From NCBI GenBank assembly GCA_033782935.1, contig JAWQEG010000506.1:248001-312000 (forward strand): DNA of 64,000 nt, written 5' to 3'. Made by a program: the position numbers and the translations under genes. Under the pieces are notes generated by a model, which had not been told where the DNA came from, made no database searches, and was given only the letters and a program-made list of their open reading frames with translations. The stretch's first letter is position 1. Each line of letters opens with the position of its first letter. Of the stretch, positions 50,917 to 61,999 are shown in pieces. This DNA comes from Petrolisthes cinctipes (taxonomy: Eukaryota > Arthropoda > Malacostraca > Decapoda > Porcellanidae).

Positions 50917-53731
50917 AAATATTCTAGCACTAAGTAGGCAAGTAGAGATCGCTTCTGGGATACAAAAATATCGAATTTTCGGGTGTTTTGAGCCTGAATT
51001 TGAGATATAAACGGGTACAGAAGATGCATACACATATTGACTTTGGGCACCTAAAATATCGATTTTCAGCATGTTTTGGGCCTGTAATTTGAAAATACTC
51101 TAACACGGAGTAGGCATGTACAGATCGATTCTGGGACCCAAAAATATCGAATTTTCGGGTGTTTTGAGCCTGAATTTGAGATATAAACAGGTACAGAAGA
51201 TGCATGCACATATCGACTTTTGTCACCTACAATATCGATTTTTAGCATGTTCTGGGACTATATTTCGAAAATATTCTTGCACTGAATAGGCATATACAGA
51301 TCGCTTCTGGGACCCAAAAATAGCGATTTTTCGGGTGTTTTAAGCCTGAATTTGAGATATAAACGGGTACAGAAGATTCATAAACATATTGACTTTGGGC
51401 ACCTAAAATATCGATTTTCATTATGTTTTGGGCCTGTATTTTGAAAATACTCTAACGCTGAATAGGCATGTACAGATCGCTTCTGGGACCCAAAAATATC
51501 GAATTTTCGGTTGTTTTGAGACTGAATTTGAGATATAAACGGGTACAGAAGATGCATGCACATATCGACTTTGGGCACCTAAAATATCGATATTTAGCAT
51601 GTTTTGGGCCTATAATTTGAAAATATTCTAGCACTAAGGAGGCATGTAGAGATCGCTTCTGGGACCAAAAAATATCGAATTTTCGGGTGTTTTGAGCCTG
51701 AATTTAATATAAAAACGGGTACAGAAGATGCGTACACATATTGACTCTGGGCACCTAAAATATCGATTTTCAGCATGTTTTGAGCCTACATTTTGAAAAC
51801 ATTCTAGCACTGAGTAGGCATGTACAGATCGCTTCTGGGACCCAAAAATATTGAATTTTCGGGTGTTTTGAGCCTGAATTTGAAATAAAAACGGGTACTG
51901 CAGATGCATGCACATATCGACTATTTGCACCTAAAATATCGATTTTGAGCATGTTTTGGGCCTATATTTTAAAAAAATTCTAGCACTGAGTAGGCATGTA
52001 CAGATCTCTTCTGGGACCCAAAAATATCGAATTTGCAGGTGTTTTGAGCCTAAAATTGGGATATAAACGGGTACAGAAGATTCATACACATTTTTACTTT
52101 GGGCACCTAAAACATCGATATTAAGCCATGTTTTGCCCTGTATTTTGAAAATACTCTATCACGGAGTAGGCATGTACAGATCGCTTCTGGGACCCAAAAA
52201 TATCGAATTTTCGGGTGTTTTGAGCCTGAATTTGAGATATATACAGGTACAGAAGATGCATACACATATTGACTCTGGGCACACAAAATATCGATTTTAA
52301 GCCATGTTTTGCCTTGTATTTTGAAAATACTCTATCATGGAGTAGGCATGTACAGATCGCTTCTGGGACCCAAAAATATCGAATTTTCGGGTATTTTGAG
52401 TCTGAATTTGAGATATAAACAGGTACAGAAGATCCATGAACATATCGACTTTGGGCACCTACAATATCGATTTTTAGCATGTTTTGGAACTATATTTTGA
52501 AAATATTCTAGCACTGAATAGGCATGTACGATCGCTTCTGGAACCCAAAAATATAGAATTTTCGGGTGTTTTGAGCCTGAATTTGGGATATAAACGGGTA
52601 CAGAAGATTCATAAACATATTGACTTTGGGCACCTAAAATATCGATTTTCATTATGTTTTGTGCCTGTATTTTGAACATACTTTAACACTGAGTAGGAAT
52701 GTACAGATCGCTTTTGGGACCCAAAAATATCGAATTTTTAGTTGTTTTGAGACTGAATTTGAAATATAAACGGGTACTGAAGATGCATGCATATATCGAC
52801 TTTGGACACATAAAATTTTAATTTTTTGCATGTTTTGACCCTATATTTCGAAAACATTCTAGCACTGAGTAGGCATGTACAGATCGCTTCTGGGACCCAA
52901 AAATATTGAATTTTCGGTTGTTTTGAGCCTGAATTTGAAATATAAACGGGTACTGAAGATGCATGCACATATCGACTATTTGCACATAAAATATCGATTT
53001 TGAGCATGTTTTGGGCCTATATTTTGAAAACATTCTAGCACTGAGTAGGCATGTACAGATCGCATCTGGGACCCAAAAATATCGAATTTTCGGGTGTTTT
53101 GAGCCTGAAATTGGGATATAAACGGGTACTGAAGATTCATAAACATTTATACTTTGGGCACCTAAAATATCGATATTAAGCCCTGTTTTGCCCTGTATTT
53201 TGAAAATACTCTATCACGGAGTAGGCATGTACAGATTGCTTTTGGGTCCCAAAAATATCGAATTTTCGGGTGTTTTGAGCATGAATTTGAGATATATACA
53301 GGTACAGAAGATGCATGCACATATTGACTTTGGGCACCTAAAATATCGATATTTAGCATGTTTGGGGCCTATATTTTGAAAATATTCTAGCACTGAGTAG
53401 GCATGTACAGATTGTCTTTGGGACCCAAAAATATCGAATTTTCGGGTGTTTTGAGCCTGAATTTGAGATATAAACTAGTAAAGAAGATGCATACACATAT
53501 TAAGTTTGGGCACCTAAAAAATCATTATTTAGCCATGTTTTGCCCTGTATTTTGAAAATACTCTATCAAGGAGTAGGCATGTACAGATCGCTTTTGGGAC
53601 CCAAAAATATCGAATTTTCGGGTGTTTTGACCCTGAATTTGAGATATAAACGGGTACAGAAGATGCATGCACATATCGACTTTGGGCACATAAAATATCG
53701 ATATTTAGCATGTTTGGTGCCTATATTTTGA
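50917..53731. repeat. 16-monomer block of domain III, copy 1 (2,815 bp)
   Basis: It matches 53,732 onward at an offset of 2,815 bp up to about 53,130/55,945. Markers are GGCAAGTAGAGATCG near 50,938, GGGATACAAAAATATCG near 50,957, GACTTTTGTCACC near 51,217, CATATACAG near 51,291, AAGGAGGCATG near 51,637, TTTAATATAAAAACGGG near 51,703, GAATTTGCAGGTG near 52,030 and the one-base deletion GTACGATCGC near 52,527. It includes CTATTTGCAC monomers near 51,920 and 52,975. Confidence 0.85.
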
Positions 53732-54347
53732 AAATATTCTAGCACTAAGTATGCAAGTAGAGATCGCTTCTGGGATACAAAAATATCGAATTTTCGGGTG
53801 TTTTGAGCCTGAATTTGAGATATAAACGGGTACAGAAGATGCATATACATATTGACTTTGGGCACCTAAAATATCGATTTTCAGCATGTTTTGGGCCTGT
53901 AATTTGAAAATACTCTAACACGGAGTAGGCATGTACATATCGATTCTGGGACCCAAAAATATCGAATTTTCGGGTGTTTTGAGCCTGAATTTGAGATATA
54001 AACAGGTACAGAAGATGCATGCACATATCGACTTTTGTCACCTACAATATCGATTTTTAGCATGTTCTGGGACTATATTTCGAAAATATTCTTGCACTGA
54101 ATAGGCATATACAGATCGCTTCTGGGACCCAAAAATAGCGAATTTTCGGGTGTTTTAAGCCTGAATTTGAGATATAAACGGGTACAGAAGATTCATAAAC
54201 ATATTGACTTTGGGCACCTAAAATATCGATTTTCATTATGTTTTGGGCCTGTATTTTGAAAATACTCTAACTCTGAATAGGCATGTACAGATCGCTTCTG
54301 GGACCCAAAAATATCGAATTTTCGGTTGTTTTGAGACTGAATTTGAG

Positions 54348-55930
54348 ATATAAACGGGTACAGAAGATGTATGCACATATCGACTTTGGGCACCTAAAAT
54401 ATCGATATTTAGCATGTTTTGGGCCTATAATTTGAAAATATTCTAGCACTAAGGAGGCATGTAGAGATCGCTTCTGAGACCAAAAAATATCGAATTTTCG
54501 GGTGTTTTGAGCCTGAATTTAATATAAAAACGGGTACAGAAGATGCGTACACATATTGACTTTGGGCACCTAAAATATCGATTTTCAGCATGTTTTGAGC
54601 CTACATTTTGAAAACATTCTAGCACTGAGTAGGCATGTACAGATCGCTTCTGGGACCCAAAAATATTGAATTTTCGGGTGTTTTGAGCCTGAATTTGAAA
54701 TAAAAACGGGTACTGGAGATGCATGCACATATCGGCTATTTGCACCTAAAATATCGATTTTGAGCATGTTTTGGGCCTATATTTTAAAAAAATTCTAGCA
54801 CTGAGTAGGCATGTACAGATCTCTTCTGGGACCCAAAAATATCGAATTTGCAGGTGTTTTGAGCCTAAAATTGGGATATAAACGGGTACAGAAGATTCAT
54901 ACACATTTTTACTTTGGGCACCTAAAATATCGATATTAAGCCATGTTTTGCCCTGTATTTTTACAATTTTCTAGCACCTAGTAGGCATGTACAGATCGCT
55001 TCTGGGACCCAAAAATACCGAATTTTCGGGTGTTTTGAGCCTGAATTTGAGATATAAACAGGTACAGAAGATGCATACACATATTGACTCTGGGCACACA
55101 AAATATCGATTTTAAGCCATGTTTTGCCTTGTATTTTGAAAATACTCTATCATGGAGTAGGCATGTACAGATCGCTTTTGGGACCCAAAAATATCGAATT
55201 TTCGGGTATTTTGAGCCTAAATTTGAGATATAAACAGGTACAGAAGATGCATGAACATATCGACTTTGGGCACCTACAATATCGATTTTTAGCATGTTTT
55301 GGAACTATATTTTGAAAATATTTTAGCACTGAATAGGCATGTACGATCGCTTCTGGGACCCAAAAATATCGAATTTTCGGGTGTTTTGAGCCTGAATTTG
55401 GGATATAAACGGGTACAGAAGATTCATAAACATATTGACTTTGGGCCCCTAAAATATCGATTTTCATTATGTTTTGGGCCTGTATTTTGAACATACTTTA
55501 ACACTGAGTAGGAATGTACAGATCGCTTTTGGGACCCAAAAATATCGAATTTTTGGTTGTTTTGAGACTGAATTTGAAATATAAACGGGTACTGAAGATG
55601 CATGCATATATCGACTTTGGACACATAAAATTTTAATTTTTTGCATGTTTTTACCCTATATTTCGAAAACATTCTAGCACTGAGTAGGCATGTACAGATC
55701 GCTTCTGGGACCCAAAAATATTGAATTTTCGGGTGTTTTGAGCCTGAATTTGAAATATAAACGGGTACTGAAGATGCATGCACATATCGACTATTTGCAC
55801 ATAAAATATCGATTTTGAGCATGTTTTGGGCCTATATTTTGAAAATATTCTAGCACTGAGTAGGCATGTACAGATCGCATCTGGGACCCAAAAATATCGA
55901 ATTTTCGGGTGTTTTGAGCCTGAAATTGGG
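54348..55930. repeat. 9-monomer (1,583-bp) repeat, copy 1
   Basis: Repeated at +1,583 bp, one base short of 9 x 176; the missing base is the GTACGATCGC deletion near 55,342. Other markers are AAGGAGGCATG, TTCTGAGACCAAAAAATATC near 54,473 (landmark GAGACCAAAAAA), ATCGGCTATTTGCACC near 54,732, the odd patch TTTTTACAATTTTCTAGC near 54,958, and GGGCCCCTAAAATATC near 55,443. Confidence 0.9.
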
Positions 55931-57513
55931 ATATAAACGGGTACAGAAGATGTATGCACATATCGACTTTGGGCACCTAAAATATCGATATTTAGCATGT
56001 TTTGGGCCTATAATTTGAAAATATTCTAGCACTAAGGAGGCATGTAGAGATCGCTTCTGAGACCAAAAAATATCGAATTTTCGGGTGTTTTGAGCCTGAA
56101 TTTAATATAAAAACGGGTACAGAAGATGCGTACACATATTGACTTTGGGCACCTAAAATATCGATTTTCAGCATGTTTTGAGCCTACATTTTGAAAACAT
56201 TCTAGCACTGAGTAGGCATGTACAGATCGCTTCTGGGACCCAAAAATATTGAATTTTCGGGTGTTTTGAGCCTGAATTTGAAATAAAAACGGGTACTGGA
56301 GATGCATGCACATATCGGCTATTTGCACCTAAAATATCGATTTTGAGCATGTTTTGGGCCTATATTTTAAAAAAATTCTAGCACTGAGTAGGCATGTACA
56401 GATCTCTTCTGGGACCCAAAAATATCGAATTTGCAGGTGTTTTGAGCCTAAAATTGGGATATAAACGGGTACAGAAGATTCATACACATTTTTACTTTGG
56501 GCACCTAAAATATCGATATTAAGCCATGTTTTGCCCTGTATTTTTACAATTTTCTAGCACCTAGTAGGCATGTACAGATCGCTTCTGGGACCCAAAAATA
56601 CCGAATTTTCGGGTGTTTTGAGCCTGAATTTGAGATATAAACAGGTACAGAAGATGCATACACATATTGACTCTGGGCACACAAAATATCGATTTTAAGC
56701 CATGTTTTGCCTTGTATTTTGAAAATACTCTATCATGGAGTAGGCATGTACAGATCGCTTTTGGGACCCAAAAATATCGAATTTTCGGGTATTTTGAGCC
56801 TAAATTTGAGATATAAACAGGTACAGAAGATGCATGAACATATCGACTTTGGGCACCTACAATATCGATTTTTAGCATGTTTTGGAACTATATTTTGAAA
56901 ATATTTTAGCACTGAATAGGCATGTACGATCGCTTCTGGGACCCAAAAATATCGAATTTTCGGGTGTTTTGAGCCTGAATTTGGGATATAAACGGGTACA
57001 GAAGATTCATAAACATATTGACTTTGGGCCCCTAAAATATCGATTTTCATTATGTTTTGGGCCTGTATTTTGAACATACTTTAACACTGAGTAGGAATGT
57101 ACAGATCGCTTTTGGGACCCAAAAATATCGAATTTTTGGTTGTTTTGAGACTGAATTTGAAATATAAACGGGTACTGAAGATGCATGCATATATCGACTT
57201 TGGACACATAAAATTTTAATTTTTTGCATGTTTTTACCCTATATTTCGAAAACATTCTAGCACTGAGTAGGCATGTACAGATCGCTTCTGGGACCCAAAA
57301 ATATTGAATTTTCGGGTGTTTTGAGCCTGAATTTGAAATATAAACGGGTACTGAAGATGCATGCACATATCGACTATTTGCACATAAAATATCGATTTTG
57401 AGCATGTTTTGGGCCTATATTTTGAAAATATTCTAGCACTGAGTAGGCATGTACAGATCGCATCTGGGACCCAAAAATATCGAATTTTCGGGTGTTTTGA
57501 GCCTGAAATTGGG
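55931..57513. repeat. 9-monomer (1,583-bp) repeat, copy 2
   Basis: Tandem copy of 54,348-55,930. Every marker recurs at +1,583, including the one-base deletion near 56,925 and the odd patch near 56,541. I found no difference in the stretches compared, which makes it one of the youngest duplications in the window, or else an assembly duplication. Confidence 0.9.
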
Positions 57514-57624
57514 ATATAAACGGGTACTGAAGATTCATACACATTTATACTTTGGGCACCTAAAATATCGATATTAAGCCCTGTTTTGCCCTGTATTTTG
57601 AAAATACTCTATCACGGAGTAGGC

Positions 57625-57976
57625 ATGTACAGATTGCTTTTGGGACCCAAAAATATCGAATTTTCGGGTGTTTTGAGCCTGAATTTGAGATATAAACTAG
57701 TAAAGAAGATGCATACACATATTAAGTTTGGGCACCTAAAAAATCATTATTTAGCCATGTTTTGCCCTGTATTTTGAAAATACTCTATCAAGGAGTAGGC
57801 ATGGACAGATCGCTTTTGGGACCCAAAAATATCGAATTTTCGGGTGTTTTGAGCCTGAATTTGAGATATAAACTAGTAAAGAAGATGCATACACATATTA
57901 AGTTTGGGCACCTAAAAAATCATTATTTAGCCATGTTTTGCCCTGTATTTTGAAAATACTCTATCAAGGAGTAGGC
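57625..57976. repeat. Single-monomer (176-bp) duplication
   Basis: Two successive monomers are nearly identical over the series AAACTAGTAAAGAAG, ATATTAAGTTTGGGC, CCTAAAAAATCATTATTTAGCC (landmark AAATCATTATT) and CTCTATCAAGGAGTAGG, near 57,690-57,800 and 57,866-57,976. The first has the private GGCATGGACAG near 57,799. The same monomer occurs once near 53,470-53,580 and again near 60,330-60,440, so a one-unit slippage occurred here. Confidence 0.85.
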
Positions 57977-58280
57977 ATGTACAGATCGCTTTTGGGACCC
58001 AAAAATATCGAATTTTCGGGTGTTTTGAGCCTGAATTTGAGATATAAACGGGTACAGAAGATGCATGCACATATCGACTTTGGGCACCTAAAATATCGAT
58101 ATTTAGCATGTTTGGTGCCTATATTTTGAAAATATTCTAGCTCTGAGTAGGCATGTACAAATCGTCTTTGGGACCCAAAAATATCGAATTTTCTTGTGTT
58201 TTGAGCCTGAATTCCAGATATAAACGGGTACAGAAGATCCATACACATATTGACTTTGGGCACATAAAATATCGTTTTTT

Positions 58281-58632
58281 AGCATGTTTTGGGCCTGTAA
58301 TTTGAAAATACTCGAACACGGAGTAGGCATGTACAGATTGATTCTGGTACGCAAAAATATCGAATTTTCGGGTATTTTGAGCCTGAATTTGAGATATAAA
58401 CAGGTACAGAAGATGCATGCACATATTGACTTTGGGCAACTAAAATATCGATTTTCAGCATGTTTTGGGCCTGTAATTTGAAAATACTCGAACACGGAGT
58501 AGGCATGTACAGATTGATTCTGGCACGCAAAAATATCGAATTTTCGGGTATTTTGAGCCTGAATTTGAGATATAAACAGGTACAGAAGATGCATGCACAT
58601 ATCGACTTTGGGCACCTACAATATCGATTATT
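58281..58632. repeat. Second single-monomer (176-bp) duplication
   Basis: Adjacent monomers at about 58,281 and 58,457 share ACTCGAACACGGAG, GATTGATTCTGG, ACGCAAAAATATCG and GGGTATTTTGAGCC. They differ at a few sites, such as TGGTACGC against TGGCACGC and ATATTGAC against ATATCGAC. The second of these is a CpG to TpG difference. Confidence 0.85.
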
Positions 58633-58899
58633 AGCATGTTTTAGGACTATATTTTTAAAATATTCTAGCACTAAATAGGCATGTACAGATCGCTTCTGGG
58701 ACCCAAAAATAGCGAATTTTCGGGTGTTTTGAGCCTGAATTTGGGATATAAACGGGGACAGAAGATTCATAAACATATTGACTTTGGGCACCTAAAATAT
58801 CGATTTTCATTATGTTTTGGGCCTGTATGTTGAAAATATTCTAACACGGAGTAGGCATGTACAGATCGCTTCTGGGACCCAAAAATATCTAATTTTCGG

Positions 58900-61800
58900 T
58901 TATTTTGAGACTGAATTTGAGATATAAATGGGTTCAGAAGATGTATGCACATATCGACTTTGGACACATAAAATTTTGATTTTTAGCATGTTTTGAGCCT
59001 ATATTTTGAAAACATTCTAGCACTGAGTAGGCATGTACAGATCGCTTCTGGGACCCAAAAATATTGAATTTTCGGGTGTTTTGAGCCTGAATTTGAATAA
59101 TAAACGGGTACTGAAGATGCATGCACATATCGACTATTTGCACATAAAATATCGATTTTGAGCATGTTTTGGTCCTATATTTTGAAATCATTCTAGCACT
59201 GAGTAGGCATGTACAGATCGCTTCTGGGACCCAAAAATATCGATTTTCGGGTATTTTGAGACTGAATTTGAGATATAAACATGTACAGAAGATGCATGAA
59301 CATATCGACTTTGGGCACCTACAATATCGATTTTTAGCATGTTTTGGAACTATATTTTGAAAATATTCTAGCACTGAATAGGCATGTACGATCTCTTCTG
59401 AGACCCAAAAATATCGAATTTTCGGGTGTTTTGAGCCTGAATTTGGGATATAAACGGGTACAGAAGATTCATAAACATATTGACTTTGGGCACCTAAAAT
59501 ATCGATTTTCATTATGTTTTGGGCCTGTATTTTGAACATACTTTAACACTGAGTAGGAATGTACAGATCGCTTTTGGGACCCAAAAATATCGAATTTTTG
59601 GTTGTTTTGAGACTGAATTTGAAATATAAACGGGTACTGAAGATGCATGCATATATCGACTTTGGACACATAAAATTTTAATTTTTTGCATGTTTTGACC
59701 CTATATTTTGAAAAAATTCTAGCACTGAGTAGGCATGTACAGATCGCTTCTGGGACCCAAAAATATTGAATTTTCGGGTGTTTTGAGCCTGAATTTGAAA
59801 TATAAACGGGTACTGAAGATGCATGCACATATTGACTATTTGCACATAAAATATCGATTTTGAGCATGTTTTGGGCCTATATTTTGAAAACATTCTAGCA
59901 CTGAGTAGGCATGTACAGATCGCATCTGGGACCCAAAAATATCGAATTTTCGGGTGTTTTGAGCCTGAAATAGGGATATAAATGGGTACAGAAGATTCAT
60001 ACACATTTTTACTTTGGGCACCTAAAATATCGATATTAAGCCCTGTATTGCCCTGTATTTTGAAAATACTCTATCACGGAGTAGGCATGTACAGATTGCT
60101 TTTGGGACCCAAAAATATCGAATTTTCGGGTGTTTTGAGCCTGAATTTGAGATATAAACGGGTACAGAAGATGCATGCACATATTGACTTTGGGCACCTA
60201 AAATATCGATATTTAGCATGTTTGGGGCCTATATTTTGAAAATATTCTAGCACTGAGTAGGCATGTACAGATTGTCTTTTGGACCCAAAAATATCGAATT
60301 TTCGGGTGTTTTTAGCCTGAATTTGAGATATAAACTAGTAAAGAAGATGCATACACATATTAAGTTTGGGCACCTAAAATATCATTATTTAGCCATGTTT
60401 TGCCCTGTATTTTGAAAATACTCTATCAAGGAGTAGGCATGTACAGATCGCTTTTGGGACCCAAAAATATCGAATTTTCGGGTGTTTTGAGCCTGAATTT
60501 GAGATATAAACGGGTACAGAAGATGCATGCACATATCGACTTTGGGCACCTAAAATATCGATATTTAGCATGTTTGGTGCCTATATTTTGAAAATATTCT
60601 AGCTCTGAGTAGGCATGTACAAATCGTCTTTGGGACCCAAAAATATCGAATTTTCTTGTGTTTTGAGCCTGAATTCGAGATATAAACTAGTAAAGAAGAT
60701 GCATACACATATTAAGTTTGGACACCTAAAATATCATTATTTAGCCATGTTTTGCCCTGTATTTTGAAAATACTCTATCACGGAGTAGGCATGTACAGAT
60801 TGCTTCTGGGACCCAAAAATAGCGAATTTTCGGGTGTTTTAAGCCTGAATTTGAGATATAAACGGGTACAGAAGATTCATAAACATATTGACTTTGGGCA
60901 CCTAAAATATCGATTTTCATTATGTTTTGGGCCTGTATTTTGAAAATACTCTAACGCTGAATGGGCATGTACAGATCGCTTCTGGGACCCAAAAATATCG
61001 AATTTTCGGTTGTTTTGCGACTGAATTTGAGATATAAATGGGTACAGAAGATGCATGCACATATCGACTTTGGGCACCTAAAATATCGATATTTAGCATG
61101 TTTTGGGCCTATAATTTGAAAATATTCTAGCACTAAGGAGGCATGTAGAGATCGCTTCTGGGACCCAAAAATATCGAATTTTCGGTTGTTTTGAGCCTGA
61201 ATTTAAGATAAAAACGGGTACAGAAGATGCATACACATATTGACTTTGGGCACCTAAAATATCGATTTTCAGCATGTTTTGAGCCTATATTTTGAAAACA
61301 TTCTAGTACTGAGTAGGCATGTACAGATCGCTTCTGGGACCCAAAAATATTGAATTTTCGGGTGTTTTGAGCCTGAATTTGAAATAAAAACGGGTACTGG
61401 AGATGCATGCACATATCGACTATTTGCACCTAAAATATCGATTTTGAGCATGTTTTGGGCCTATATTTAAAAAAAAATTCTAGCACTGAGTAGGCATGTA
61501 CAGATCTCTTCTGGGACCCAAAAATATAGAATTTGCAGGTGTTCTGAGCCTAAAATTGGGATATAAACGGGTACAGAAGATTCATACACATTTTTACTTT
61601 GGGCACCTAAAATATCGATATTAAGCCATGTTTTGCCCTGTATTTTGAAAATACTCTATCACGGAGTAGGCATGTACAGATCGCTTCTGGGACCCAAAAA
61701 TATCGAATTTTCGGGTGTTTTGAGCCTGAATTTGAGATGTAAACAGGTACAGAAGATGCATACACATATTGACTCTGGGCACACAAAATATCGATTTTAA

Positions 61801-61990
61801 GCCATGTTTTGCCTTGTATTTTGAAAATACACTAACATGGAGTAGGCATGTACAGATCGCTTCTGGGACCCAAAAATATCGAATTTTCGGGTATTTTGAG
61901 ACTGAATTTGAGATATAAACTAGTAAAGAAGATGCATACACATATCGACTTTGGGCACCTACAATATCGATTTTAAGCATGTTTTGGGAC
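58900..61990. repeat. Rearranged third relative of the domain III blocks
   Basis: Pieces of the 16-monomer block recur here at different offsets: about 59,280-60,120 matches 56,820-57,660 (offset 2,462, 14 monomers), about 60,020-60,600 matches 53,160-53,740 (6,860), and about 60,820-61,980 matches 51,320-52,480 (9,499-9,500). Markers include GTACGATCTC near 59,387, GTAGGAATGTACAG near 59,552, AAGGAGGCATG near 61,136 and AATTTGCAGGTGTTC near 61,531. Changing offsets show a mosaic built by several exchanges. Confidence 0.75.
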
Positions 61991-61999
61991 TTTATTCTG

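Larger units (their letters stand above)
53732..57528. repeat. 16-monomer block of domain III, copy 2, expanded by a nested 9-mer duplication
   Basis: It repeats the markers of 50,917-53,731 at +2,815 up to about 55,945 and then contains a further duplication of nine monomers. After the nested copy, at about 57,514, the sequence resumes the order seen at 53,131 (CTGAAGATTCAT, then ATTAAGCCCTG). The insertion therefore lies cleanly inside the older block, giving relative dates: the 16-monomer duplication first, the 9-monomer duplication second. Confidence 0.83.
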
